Assembly (NCBI RefSeq): GCF_019801145.1
Contig: NZ_JAHVJQ010000003.1
Span: 1-64,000, forward strand
Direction of reading: 5' to 3'
From: Leisingera aquaemixtae
GTDB lineage: Bacteria > Pseudomonadota > Alphaproteobacteria > Rhodobacterales > Rhodobacteraceae
Length of the DNA stretch: 64,000 nt
Below are positions 8,732-17,651 of the stretch, one piece after another. The notes under the pieces are model-generated. The model was not told the DNA's origin. It saw only the letters and a program-made list of their open reading frames with translations, and searched no databases. Within the stretch, counting starts at the first letter, position 1. The number at the start of each line of letters is the position of its first letter. A program made the position numbers and the translations under genes.

Positions 8732-8898
8732 TATGGCCCAGCCCAAAGGGTTTGACTTGCGATGAAATTGGCGTACGCCGGACAGCAGCATGTGTTAAGG
8801 TCCGCCTTGGTCCGAATAGATCGTTCAGCGGGACTTCCCAGGCAGTGATGCGTACGATCTTCGTCGGTGGCTTCTTCTGGTGCTGTGCGCGGTTCCTA

Positions 8899-10017
8899 TC
8901 AGGCGCGGATTTCATATGTGGCGACGGGCTTGCCGAAGATGCCGGTGTCGGGAGTAACGCCCAGCCCAGGCGTATCGGGTGGCGTGGCTTTGCCCCCGAT
9001 GTTGCGCGCGCCCTGGCCCGGGACCGGATCGACCCCCAGATGATAGTGGCATAGCCAGCTGTCCATGTGATGCTCAGGCGGGGTGCTGCTGGCCAGGTGG
9101 ACCGCCGCGGTGTCAGCCAGGGCGGATCCGCCCAGATCCTCGATATGCATCTTCCAGCCGACGGATACGGCGAAATCGCGCACCTGCAGGGATTTTGTCA
9201 GCCCGCCAAGCCGGTTGGGTTTGACCTTCAGCCCCGCGCAGGCATCTGTTTTCCAGGCGCGCAGATGATCGTCGAATGTGTGCAGACATTCGTCCAGCAG
9301 AACAGGCTGGCGCACATTTTGGGCGACATAGGCGCATTGTTCCAGCGTTTCGCAGGGCTGTTCGATCCAGCTGCGGGCATCCGACACGGTGTTCAGAACC
9401 TGCAATGCCACGCCCGGCAGCCAGGCCCGGTTGATGTCATAAGTCACGAATTCAGAAGGCAGCAGAGCCGAAGTAATCGCCTCGATCCGTTCGATATCGG
9501 TTTGCGGGTCGGACCCGCCTAGCTTTGCTGAATGGGTGCGGTACCCGGCGGCGCGCGCTTCGAGGATAAGAGCGACCATTTCATCGGGTGTGCCGGTGGA
9601 GATAGAGCTATTGACATGAACCGGCGCGGCTTGGGCTCCGCCCATCAGCTGCCACAGCGGCATTCCGCTGGCCTGCCCCAGAATGTCCCAGCAGGCCATG
9701 TCGACCGGGGATTTCACGTAAGGGTGGCCTGGCAGTTGTAAATCCATCAGCCGGTTTATGTGCCCAAGGCTGCGGGGGTCCTCGCCGATCAGAAACGGGG
9801 CCAGCGTTTCCAGACCCGCCCGGATGCCGGGCCCATGCGCCGGCAGATAGGTATGGCCCCACGGGCAGCCTTCGCCCCAGCCGGTAATACCTTCATCGGT
9901 GTCGATGCGCACGAAGGTGGAATCGAGCTTTTCGAATTTCAGCCGCCCGCCGGACAGCCAGTAGGGCTTGGTGAGGGGCAAGTCGAGCTGGTAGACGGTA
10001 ATGCGCGAGATTTTCAT
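8899..10017 (-). CDS. Enolase-superfamily dehydratase, cis-3-hydroxy-L-proline dehydratase-like
   Basis: This 372-residue protein belongs to the mandelate racemase subgroup. The N-terminal capping domain includes TKPYWLSGGRLKFEKLDSTF, a stretch very like characterised cis-3-hydroxy-L-proline dehydratases. The barrel follows, with metal ligands in YDINRAW, IEQPCE and LLDECLH and a C-terminal lysine in GLKVKPNRLGG. The ATG at 10017 has GAGGAG upstream, and a 22-residue longer frame is ignored. It is followed (in the minus-strand sense) by a convergent FrhB-type gene and preceded by a paralogue about 170 bases away. The substrate is inferred from similarity only. Confidence 0.8.
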   Translation of the reverse strand: MKISRITVYQLDLPLTKPYWLSGGRLKFEKLDSTFVRIDTDEGITGWGEGCPWGHTYLPAHGPGIRAGLETLAPFLIGEDPRSLGHINRLMDLQLPGHPYVKSPVDMACWDILGQASGMPLWQLMGGAQAAPVHVNSSISTGTPDEMVALILEARAAGYRTHSAKLGGSDPQTDIERIEAITSALLPSEFVTYDINRAWLPGVALQVLNTVSDARSWIEQPCETLEQCAYVAQNVRQPVLLDECLHTFDDHLRAWKTDACAGLKVKPNRLGGLTKSLQVRDFAVSVGWKMHIEDLGGSALADTAAVHLASSTPPEHHMDSWLCHYHLGVDPVPGQGARNIGGKATPPDTPGLGVTPDTGIFGKPVATYEIRA

Positions 10018-10189
10018 GTTGCTGTCTCCTCTGCCGGCATTTGAGGATTGTCCGCGGCGGCGGTTTCTACCGACCGCCTCCAATGGGGTTGCACCTTGCT
10101 CAGCGTCATTTCAGAGAGGCACGCTACTAACGCTGTTCTGCAGGCCGGAAGCTGCGGTGTGAATCCTGCGGCTTCTGATTTGCTGACAG

Positions 10190-11308
10190 TCATGCCGACT
10201 GCCCCGCAAGCTCGAAAACCGGCGCCCCGAGATTATCAAAGTCCGGCGTCACGCCCAGCCCCGGAGTGTCAGAGGCATAGAGCTTGCCATCACGCACAGC
10301 CGGTCCGCCGATCCCGGTGTTGCGCGTGTTGTAATTCATCAGATCCGTCGAGTTGATCAGCATTTCCTCTGGCGTGGAGGCAGCGAAATGCGCCACCGCC
10401 GAGGTCGTGATCTGACCTCCCCAGGTATCTTCGGAAACCACCGGTATGCCATGGTCGATCAGGAAATCACGCACCCGGCGGGCTTTGGACAGGCCGCCAA
10501 GGTTGGAGATCTTCAGGCAGCAGACCTCAGCCCCGCGGTCATTCACGATGCGGCGGGCCATTTCGATGCCGGTCACGCATTCGTCCAGCTTCATCGGCTG
10601 TTCCGCTACACGGCGCACCTGCTGGCATTCGTCATAGCTGTGACAGGGTTGCTCCAGGATAAAGTCCAGATCGCGGGTCGCGCGTGCCACACGGATGGCA
10701 TTGTCGACACGCCAGCCCTGGTTCGCATCGGCCATTGCCTTCTCACCCGGTTTCAGCAGCGGCACGCCTTCGCGGATGCGGTCGATGTCGGTGACCCAGT
10801 CGCCGCCCACTTTGATCTGAAACTGCCGGTAGCCCGCTGCGCGATGCAGCTCCATCTCGGCAATGGTTTCTTCCAGCACAGGTTTTTGCGGCACAACCCG
10901 GTACATCGGCGCGCCATCGGTGAGCTTGCCCCCCATCAGCATCCACACCGGTTGGTTGGTGGATTGCCCAAGAATGTCCCAGCAAGCCGCATCAAAAGGA
11001 GCCTTGGCATAGCCATGGCCCTGCACGGTTTTATCCATCAGCCGTTCGATCCGGCGCAGCTGGCGCGGGTCTTCCCCGAGCAGGCGCGGCGCGGCTAGGC
11101 GGGAAAACGCCTCCACCCCTTCAGAATGGGCAACCATGTAGTTTTCGCCGCAAGGGGCAAACTCGCCGCAGCCTTGCAGCCCTGCGTCAGTATCAATCAC
11201 AACCACCGACGACATCGAGGTGGTTATGGCGTAGCCCGCCCCCCAGCCATAGGAGCCGCCGACATATGGCAGCGGAGTCTTGAATACTCGAATGCGTGTT
11301 ATTTTCAT
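10190..11308 (-). CDS. Enolase-superfamily protein, mandelate racemase subgroup
   Basis: This 372-residue paralogue of the neighbour has a lysine motif in QFQIKVGGDW, metal ligands in MADANQGW, LEQPCH and KLDECV, and a barrel lysine in CLKISNLGG. It resembles hydroxyproline-betaine epimerases and related proton-abstraction enzymes. The capping domain differs (GSYGWGAGYAITTSMSS), so the substrate should differ from that of the 8899 gene. It overlaps the stop of the upstream MDR oxidoreductase by 4 bases, so the two are co-translated. With the neighbouring dehydratase it suggests catabolism of a hydroxylated imino acid or betaine. Confidence 0.78.
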   Translation of the reverse strand: MKITRIRVFKTPLPYVGGSYGWGAGYAITTSMSSVVVIDTDAGLQGCGEFAPCGENYMVAHSEGVEAFSRLAAPRLLGEDPRQLRRIERLMDKTVQGHGYAKAPFDAACWDILGQSTNQPVWMLMGGKLTDGAPMYRVVPQKPVLEETIAEMELHRAAGYRQFQIKVGGDWVTDIDRIREGVPLLKPGEKAMADANQGWRVDNAIRVARATRDLDFILEQPCHSYDECQQVRRVAEQPMKLDECVTGIEMARRIVNDRGAEVCCLKISNLGGLSKARRVRDFLIDHGIPVVSEDTWGGQITTSAVAHFAASTPEEMLINSTDLMNYNTRNTGIGGPAVRDGKLYASDTPGLGVTPDFDNLGAPVFELAGQSA

Positions 11309-12399
11309 GGTGTCACCACGATGTTTCCGACGTGCGATTTAGTCATGAAGGCCTGTTGCGCAGCAGCCAGATCGCGCAGCGGATATGTTTCCGCCAGAAG
11401 CGGCTTCAGGGCGCCGGTCTCGATCATGCCGACGACGCGCTGCATGGTGCCGGGCGGGCAGATCGTGGCGCCGGTCAGCTGCAGGTCCTTGTAAACCAAC
11501 TGGCGCAGGTCGAATTCCGCCATTTGCCCGGCAATGCAGCCGGAGGTTGAATAGCGGCCGCCCTGGCGCAGTGCGTTGATCAGCGGCATGAACATCGGCG
11601 CACCCACCACATCGAGAGCGATATCCACCGGCCCAGCGGCAGCCTTACGGATTGCAGCTTCCAAATCGGGCGTGTTGCGGTCGATGACGATGGCAGCACC
11701 CAGTTCCAGTAGCAGCGCCGCCTTGGCTGGGCTGGCCACCGCGATCACCTTGCAGCCCCGCAGCCTACACAGCTGAATGGCGGCGGAGCCGACGCCGCCC
11801 GATGCGCCGGTGATCACCACGGTCTCGCCAGGGCGCGGCGCGGTGCGCTGCACAAGGTTCTCGGCGGTGGTGTAGGCGCAGGGGAAGGTGGCCAGTTCCG
11901 CATCGCTGAGTGTGCTGTTGACAGGAACTGCGTTGGCCGCACGCACTATGGTATATTCGGCAAAGCCGCCATCGGCTTCGGATCCGAAGTAGCCGGAGTT
12001 TTCCGTGTTGAGCCAGTCACTATGGCCTAGCAGCCAAGGGTCGATCATGACCCGCTCACCGATCCGCGCGGCTTCTACGCCTTCCCCGACGCCAACGATT
12101 TCACCAGCAACATCCGCGCCCTGAATGACCGGAAAGTTCAGGGATCCGCTGCCCCAGGTGCCGTCACCGGCATCCGCTTCCTCAAAGCCGTCCGTTCTGC
12201 CGTTGCCCAGTTCGGCATCGACAGACTTGGAATACCAGGCGGTACGCGTGTTGATATCTGTGTTGTTCAGCCCGCAGGCGCCGACCTTGATCAGAACTTC
12301 GCCCTTTGCGGGCTGCGGCGTCGGCACTTCTGTGTACACCAGCTTGTCAAGCCCGCCGTGGCCTGTCAACACAACTGCTTTCATCGTTTGCGGGATCAT
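11305..12399 (-). CDS. MDR (zinc-type alcohol dehydrogenase/quinone oxidoreductase) family oxidoreductase
   Basis: This 364-residue protein has an N-terminal GroES-like domain (MKAVVLTGHGGLDKLVYTEV) and a Rossmann domain with VVITGASGGVGSAAIQLC for NAD(P)H. CGLNNTDINTR marks the catalytic-domain start. The usual structural-zinc four-cysteine lobe is absent, as in quinone-oxidoreductase-like members. GGGAGG just upstream supports the start at 12399, although the conserved region begins at the next ATG (12384). It is co-translated with the racemase-subgroup gene, so it probably acts on the same or the next intermediate. Confidence 0.82.
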   Translation of the reverse strand: MIPQTMKAVVLTGHGGLDKLVYTEVPTPQPAKGEVLIKVGACGLNNTDINTRTAWYSKSVDAELGNGRTDGFEEADAGDGTWGSGSLNFPVIQGADVAGEIVGVGEGVEAARIGERVMIDPWLLGHSDWLNTENSGYFGSEADGGFAEYTIVRAANAVPVNSTLSDAELATFPCAYTTAENLVQRTAPRPGETVVITGASGGVGSAAIQLCRLRGCKVIAVASPAKAALLLELGAAIVIDRNTPDLEAAIRKAAAGPVDIALDVVGAPMFMPLINALRQGGRYSTSGCIAGQMAEFDLRQLVYKDLQLTGATICPPGTMQRVVGMIETGALKPLLAETYPLRDLAAAQQAFMTKSHVGNIVVTP

Positions 12400-12443
12400 C
12401 CCGGCCTCCCTGGTTTTCTTTGATATGTCTTTCTATCGGCGTT

Positions 12444-12469
12444 AAGGAGCGGCAGCATCGCCGCTCCTT
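12444..12469 (-). terminator. Hairpin after the dimethylglycine dehydrogenase-type pseudogene
   Basis: AAGGAGCGGC (12444-12453) pairs perfectly with GCCGCTCCTT (12460-12469) around a 6-base loop. It lies directly after the pseudogene stop at 12478 on the minus strand. There is no U-run, so termination strength is uncertain. Confidence 0.5.
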
Positions 12470-12477
12470 CTTGCGGA

Positions 12478-13511
12478 TCAGGCCGACTGGTGAACGGCGT
12501 CGGTGCGCGGGCGCTCCGATTTCGGATCATAGGCCGGCTCACCCAGGATACGGCCCTTGCGCGGCTCACCTGCGGCGATGATCTCAACCTCCTTACCCAG
12601 CACATTCACGTGCAGTTTCACGAAGGCAAATGCGAGGATCTTGCCGACGGAGTGACCGTAGGCGACCGACGCGGTTGCACAGTCGGCAAGATCGGCATGC
12701 GTTCGAAGGAGTTTTCTAGCCAGGGCATGACGCGGTCGTAATCAGCCTCGAACAGCCAGTTTTCATATTCCCAGGGACATTCATTGTGCCAGACGGAGTT
12801 CGAGTTCTCTTTCTCGTAGATCCCGATCCGCCCCTTCTTTTGCACCATGCGGATGTGGCCCGAGGCCAACTTGTCGTCGCGGATCACCGCCAGTTCAGTG
12901 TCTAGATCCTTGAATTCGGGCACGTCCTCGGTGACGAAATAGTGGTGGGTCATCGAGGTCATCTGCAGTTGCAGATCGGTCCATTCGACCATCTGGCGGG
13001 CATAGGTGCCGCCGGCGTAGACGAAGTGCTCGCAGATGACGGTGCCTTGCTCGGTTTCAACAACCCACTCACCGGCGTCGTTCTGGGTGATGTTCGTCGC
13101 GCGGCATTGGCGGAAGAGTTTCACTCCCTTCTGTCGGGCGCCAGTGGCCATCGCCATTGTCACGTTGGAGGAGGCAACGAGGCCGTCGTCTGGAGTGTAC
13201 AGAGCGCCAATGACGCCTTCGAGGTTATAGTAAGGGTGTTTCTCGGCGATGAATTCCAGACCGACTAGTTCGATATTGAAGCCAAGCGCGCGGCCAACAG
13301 ACAAGGTGTGGCGCAGCCAGTCCATTTCGTCTTCTGTATAAGCCAGACGGAAAGAGCCATAACCGTGCGACGCGGAGCCTGAGGTGAGCTCCGCCTTTTC
13401 CGACAGCACCGTTTCTTCGCCCCAGCCTTCGTGACCCAATTGATTGGCCTGGCCGCAGCCCAAAACGTCACCGCCGACAATGATGACCTTGGCAGTTCTT
13501 TTTTTGGACAT
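12478..13511 (-). pseudogene. Dimethylglycine/sarcosine dehydrogenase-type gene with large internal deletion
   Basis: The N-terminal part, from the ATG at 13511, encodes an FAD-dependent oxidoreductase domain of the DMGDH type. It includes VIIVGGDVLGCGQANQLGHE, SGSASHGYGSFRLAYTEDE and WENEC-type regions. It stops making sense near WLENSFER (about 12715). From about 12710 to 12478 a different frame gives YGHSVGKILAFAFVKLH through EPAYDPKSER, which is the extreme C-terminus of the GcvT-type folate domain found at the end of such proteins. Family members are about 800 residues, so roughly 450 residues have been lost and the join is out of frame. The nucleotide loop also reads GGDVLGCG rather than the usual GGGxxGxG. 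This is a dead gene. Confidence 0.8.
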
Positions 13512-13773
13512 CGCAATTTTCCTATTCGAGAGACATGGATTTCGATGGACTTCGCGCTGCCACACATGTACCAAAGTTAGCATCAAATAGCACATATGTA
13601 CATGCTGTGGATGAGCATGAACTACACAAATGCACCAGTCTCTGTTTTGCGGTTGCTTGCGTCAGATTTGGACGAGTTGACCCCTCAGTTGCGGAAGGCC
13701 GCACGTTACGTAGGATGTGTTGATAAAAGGGATTCACACTACCCGCTGAGCGTGATTCAAGCTGGTATCTGCG

Positions 13774-14382
13774 ATGGAGACCAGCTCGGCACGAAATTTG
13801 ATGCCGGACGAGGAGTGGGTGTTCTTTGAACGGTTAATCCTATCTGTCCGAGCCCCGTACGAACGCAAGCCCACCAAACACCGCCTTGTTCTCGATGGAA
13901 TTTTCAGGATCGCCTGCACCGGCGTCTCTTGGCGCGATCTGACTAAGGAGTTCGGCAAGTGGTCAAGTGTCTACCGCCAGTTCCGGCTCTGGGAACAGAT
14001 CAAGGGTGTTTTGAACGAAAGCGGCACCGTTCCGGACCTGCTGCGCTTTGAAAAAAGCGGACCTACGGTCGCGGTTTCTTTCAGCACGGCGTTACGCCAA
14101 GCTAATCTTCAACCGTTTGCTGATCGATTTTGCCGGGAACTCCAGCCGCTTGGAAACAACGCCTACCGTTTCTCAGAAAGCAATATCGAGTTCGGTTCCA
14201 ACAACGATCTGCGCGGGGTGCAGGTGGGGGCAGGCGAGGAGCTGAAGCTGGGGGCTAGCCAAGCAAGTGGCTCGCTGGCTGCTGGAGCGGTCAGGGCGCA
14301 GTATTCCCGGCTACCTCTGACGGGCCCGCGTGCTGACTGGACGGCGTTTTTTTTCGGTCAGTGCAGCTGGAAAATCCGCTAG
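13774..14382 (+). pseudogene. IS5-type transposase N-terminal fragment
   Basis: The first 80 or so residues match the N-terminal DUF4096 segment of IS5-family transposases: DEEWVFFERLIL, KPTKHRLVLDGIFRI, TGVSWRDLTKEFGKWSSVYRQFRLWEQ. After about 14025 the open frame continues but no longer resembles a transposase, and no DDE motif is visible. The upstream 40 bases look like the element leader. This is an inactivated remnant fused to unrelated sequence. Any small protein made from the full open frame would be non-functional as a transposase. Confidence 0.75.
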
Positions 14383-14545
14383 TGGAAAAAATTAAGGAAT
14401 GCTTTGCCTGCGCAGTGTAACCTCTGTGCTTGGGTGTCCCTATGAGACAAATTGAGAATTTTATCTTTTGCCTTCCTGGCTGCGCAGTTTGCGGTATTCA
14501 GTTCCTTGCCCCGCGCTGTCTGCAGAAAATGAGAGGAATAGCCCC

Positions 14546-15442
14546 GTGAACCTCAAGAATGCAGTCCCCTTAGCCTGTCTTTGCCTCAGCCTGCTTTTCG
14601 GTCATACCGCCGGGGCCCGTAGCCTCGTCATCGGCACAATCAGTGACGAGACGGTCAAGGAAACCCGCGTTTTCCTGCCCTTTGCCAAATATTTGGCAAC
14701 GCAGCTTCAGAATGAAGGGGTCACGGCGGGAGAAGTCAGAATTGCCCGGAACATTGCCCATATGGCGGAACTGCTGAGCAATGGTGAGGTCGATATCTTT
14801 GTTGATAGCCCACTTGTCTCGCTCGCGGTCAGGGCAAAATGCGGCAGCCGTTTGGTGGCGCGAAGATGGAAAAAGGGTGTCGCCGAATACCGGTCTGTCG
14901 TCTTTGTCCGCCGGGACAGCGGCATCCAGTCGCTGGAAGATCTAAAGGGCAGGGTCATCGCCTTTGAAGAGGCCTTCTCCTCCAGCGGCTACATCCTGCC
15001 GCGCCACACGATTGCAACGCAAGGTGTTCAGCTCGCCGCGATGAGCGGCCCGCGGGCGGCGCGGCCTGCGGAGGCCACGGGCTATGTGTTTTCCGGGGAT
15101 GACGAAAACACCATCGAATGGGTGCTGCGCGGGCTGGTTGATGCTGGCGCCATGTCGCTGAACGGGCTGAAAAAACGCGCCGGAGATGATATCGGGAGCC
15201 TTGATGTGCTTGTCCAAACGGAAAATATCCCGCGGCATGTGGTCAGTTTGTCTCCTGGGACATCCGATGAGTTCACCGCGGCGGTGCAGGCCGTGCTGAT
15301 CAGCATGGATCAGAACGATGAAGGCCGCTGGATTCTGGAAAATTTTGAAAGAACCACGAAATTCGATGCCATACCGGATCAAACGCTGGACATGCTGGAA
15401 GAATTTGAAAAGCCGGTGACAGCCCTGATTGGCGGCAATTGA
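14546..15442 (+). CDS. PhnD/SsuA/transferrin-like periplasmic substrate-binding protein
   Basis: This 298-residue exported protein has a signal peptide (PLACLCLSLLFGHTAGARS). The phosphate/phosphonate-binding-like fold shows SLVIGTISDETVKE, VDIFVDSPLVSLAVRAK, SLEDLKGRVIAFEEAFSSSG and DAGAMS. The GTG at 14546 has GAGAGGA at 14531-14537. It precedes the histidine kinase by only 7 bases, and no ABC permease or ATPase is nearby. Its likely role is therefore to present a ligand to the kinase periplasmic domain, as seen with other PhnD-like sensor partners. Confidence 0.82.
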   Translation: MNLKNAVPLACLCLSLLFGHTAGARSLVIGTISDETVKETRVFLPFAKYLATQLQNEGVTAGEVRIARNIAHMAELLSNGEVDIFVDSPLVSLAVRAKCGSRLVARRWKKGVAEYRSVVFVRRDSGIQSLEDLKGRVIAFEEAFSSSGYILPRHTIATQGVQLAAMSGPRAARPAEATGYVFSGDDENTIEWVLRGLVDAGAMSLNGLKKRAGDDIGSLDVLVQTENIPRHVVSLSPGTSDEFTAAVQAVLISMDQNDEGRWILENFERTTKFDAIPDQTLDMLEEFEKPVTALIGGN

Positions 15443-15449
15443 GTTGCGT

Positions 15450-16946
15450 ATGCCGGGCCTCAGGACAAAACTGGTGGTCTACACGGTTCTGATCGTCTTT
15501 GCGGTTGCTGGGGCGGTTTCGGCCATTTCGATAACCTTGGCCCACCAGGCTTCTGTTGCTGCGTTCGAACGCCATGCAACGGTGCTGGCAAAGACCCTGG
15601 GCGAAGCGGTTCTGGAACCGCTGTATGAGCTGAATGTCAAACTGATGCGCCAGCAAGTGGGCTCAGTTCTGGCCGGAGAGGGTGCCTTGCGGGTGATGAT
15701 CCTGGATGCGGGCACGCGTGTTCTGACCGATGGAACCGATGAAAACCCGCTGCGGGGCAAGGAGTTCAACGAACCCTATCTGCGGCAGGCCAGGGAACGC
15801 GCTGAATGGGTCACCCGGCTGCAGGACGGCGTGATCCAAGTTGCCGGCCCGGTACAGGCGACGGCAGACCGTCGGTTGGGGTATGTGGTGCTGGAATTTT
15901 CCACCGCGCGTCTTGATGCTGAATGGATGAAGCACATCCGGCTGACCCTGCTATTGGCCGGTGTCTGTGCCGGACTTGCCTCAATAGCAGCTGTTATCAT
16001 GGCGAGCTGGATAACCCGGCCGATCAAGCGGCTGACGGACTTTGCCACCAGTATCCGTCTGGGCAGCGCCATGCGGAAAATCCCTGAGTGCGGCCACGAT
16101 GAAGTCGGCCGCTTGGCAGATGCTTTCACCGACGTTCTGAACCACTTGGATCATAGCAATGCCGAGCTCAAAGAGCTGGCAAACTCGCTGGAGCAAAAGG
16201 TAAAGGAAAGGACACAAGCGGCGGAAGCGGGCAACAAGGCGAAGTCCGAGTTTCTTGCGACAATGAGCCATGAAATCAGGACCCCGATGAACGCGGTGCT
16301 AGGCATGGCCTCGCTGCTGGAGGAAACCAGCCTGGACGAGGAGCAGGCGCTTTATGCCAGGACGATCTCTGAATCCGGCGAAGCCCTGCTGGACATCATC
16401 AACGGGATACTCGATTTCTCCAAGGTAGAGGCCGGGAAGCTGGAGCTGCGGACTGCGCCGCTTGACCTGGAGGAGCTTCTGAGCGGGGTGGTCCGTATGC
16501 TGGCCCCCAATCCGGCGGAAAGCCGGGTTGCGCTGCGGCTGGAATACGATCCCGAGGCGCCGAAGAATATTCAGGGAGATGAAGGGCGGATCCGTCAGAT
16601 CATTGTGAACCTTGTCGGCAATGCACTGAAATTCACTGAGGCGGGATCGGTGACAGTCAAAGTCACCGGCCGGGCTGCTGGCGGCATGGCGAAGCTGCGG
16701 ATCGCCGTGACAGACACCGGGGTGGGCATTCCCGAAGACAGTCTCGAGAAGATCTTCACTGCGTTTTCCCAGGTTAACAGTACCGCCTCCCGGGATTTCG
16801 GCGGTACCGGGCTGGGTCTGGCGATCGCTTCCCGTCTCGCGCATCTGATGGGGGGCGGTATTGAGGTCCAGTCCGTGCTCGGGAAGGGGTCCACGTTCAC
16901 CTTCACATGCGCCCTTGCAACCGCTGAAGATTTGGTGACGGGGTAA
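15450..16946 (+). CDS. Membrane histidine kinase partnered with a PhnD-like protein
   Basis: This 498-residue sensor kinase has a first membrane segment at about residues 5-30, a periplasmic domain of about 120 residues, and a second segment near LLLAGVCAGLASIAAVIMAS. HAMP (WITRPIKRLTDFATSIRLG), a short coiled coil, and HisKA with H-box FLATMSHEIRTPMNAVLG come next. The HATPase domain has N-box NLVGNALKF, G1 DTGVGIP and G2 GGTGLGLAI. It ends without a receiver domain, and no response regulator gene is adjacent, so the partner is elsewhere. It follows the binding protein by 7 bases. An upstream TTG at 15429 would overlap that gene. Confidence 0.88.
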   Translation: MPGLRTKLVVYTVLIVFAVAGAVSAISITLAHQASVAAFERHATVLAKTLGEAVLEPLYELNVKLMRQQVGSVLAGEGALRVMILDAGTRVLTDGTDENPLRGKEFNEPYLRQARERAEWVTRLQDGVIQVAGPVQATADRRLGYVVLEFSTARLDAEWMKHIRLTLLLAGVCAGLASIAAVIMASWITRPIKRLTDFATSIRLGSAMRKIPECGHDEVGRLADAFTDVLNHLDHSNAELKELANSLEQKVKERTQAAEAGNKAKSEFLATMSHEIRTPMNAVLGMASLLEETSLDEEQALYARTISESGEALLDIINGILDFSKVEAGKLELRTAPLDLEELLSGVVRMLAPNPAESRVALRLEYDPEAPKNIQGDEGRIRQIIVNLVGNALKFTEAGSVTVKVTGRAAGGMAKLRIAVTDTGVGIPEDSLEKIFTAFSQVNSTASRDFGGTGLGLAIASRLAHLMGGGIEVQSVLGKGSTFTFTCALATAEDLVTG

Positions 16947-17118
16947 CTGCGGTGTGCAAGGCTGGAGGCCTTGGCCTGGCTGGGCGGCATTGCAGGGGCG
17001 GGGAGAAACCAAAAGCTGAACTGAGCTGACCGGCGAACCCGGTCGCTGCGGGTCATGTGTCACTTGGATTGCGTTTGCCATTGTCCCTAGGAAGGCCATG
17101 CGGCAGGTAGAGGCAGTC

Positions 17119-17241
17119 ATGAAAGTAAAGATCAGCTTCAAGCAGCTGCAGGCCTTGGAGGCAGCGGCCAGGCATGGCAGCTTCACCCTAGCGGCAAGAG
17201 AGCTTGGCGTGTCGCAGCCGACGGTCTCCAACCTCGTCTAT
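17119..17241 (+). pseudogene. LysR helix-turn-helix fragment
   Basis: Forty-one residues match the start of a LysR regulator (ISFKQLQALEAAARHGSFTL, then GVSQPTVSNLVY). Similarity ends abruptly at 17241, and the frame closes at 17349 in unrelated sequence. The effector domain is missing. It is a truncated gene, probably cut by the rearrangement that placed the repeat-bearing sequence at 17402. Confidence 0.7.
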
Positions 17242-17401
17242 AACGGCGGCTATGATGCTGTCCGGCGTTACGCGGCCACGTGTTCCATTTGCTGCCGCCG
17301 GACCTGGGTGGGTCGCCACATACAGCCGCTGTCACGCAATCGGTTTTGAATAGTCTTAGGCCGAACACATAATGATCGGAGTGGCCCACTTGGTCGTCTT
17401 T

Positions 17402-17475
17402 GAGCCCAAATTACCGAATGCTGCGCGAGACATGAATGGGTCGGAACCTTGTAAAGCCGCCATTGGCCGAAGTGG
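17402..17475 (+). repeat. Dispersed repeat family B, copy 1
   Basis: This 74-base stretch aligns with 29797-29872: both begin GAGCCC(A/G)AA, carry (A)ATGCTGC, and end with the shared 19-base string AAAGCCGCCATTGGCCGAA. A partial match is at 27476-27530. It is non-coding. Confidence 0.6.
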
Positions 17476-17586
17476 TGTCGTCTCTTAACCGCCGCTTATG
17501 CTTCTACCCAATGCTACACCGCCGTCCGTCATTTCGGACGTTCTCTGTATTGTGAAACACCTATAGCTGCCTTGAGGACATCAGGA

Positions 17587-17643
17587 GCAGCACTTCAGCC
17601 TGCAAAGCGCCAAGGCAGGGCCCCCCGCAGGCTGAAGTGCTGC
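17587..17643 (-). terminator. 17-bp perfect inverted repeat after the acyl-CoA ligase gene
   Basis: GCAGCACTTCAGCCTGC (17587-17603) is exactly complementary to GCAGGCTGAAGTGCTGC (17627-17643) across a 23-base loop. It starts 9 bases past the end of the ligase gene on the minus strand, where a transcript end is expected. Confidence 0.65.
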
Positions 17644-17651
17644 GCCCCTGG

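Larger units (their letters stand above)
17242..17651. other. Gene-free stretch between LysR fragment and acyl-CoA ligase
   Basis: I find no supported gene here. It holds unrelated sequence joined to the LysR fragment, a copy of repeat family B (17402-17475) and the large inverted repeat at 17587-17643. Confidence 0.5.

Noticed and set aside
14026-14382. Continuation of the transposase into a functional DDE domain
   Set aside because: No DDE residues or IS5 signatures appear after about 14025 in any frame that I could read.
17183-17389. Minus-strand 68-residue frame rich in W, R and G
   Set aside because: It covers the LysR fragment on the other strand and has no start context. It looks like spurious antisense coding.
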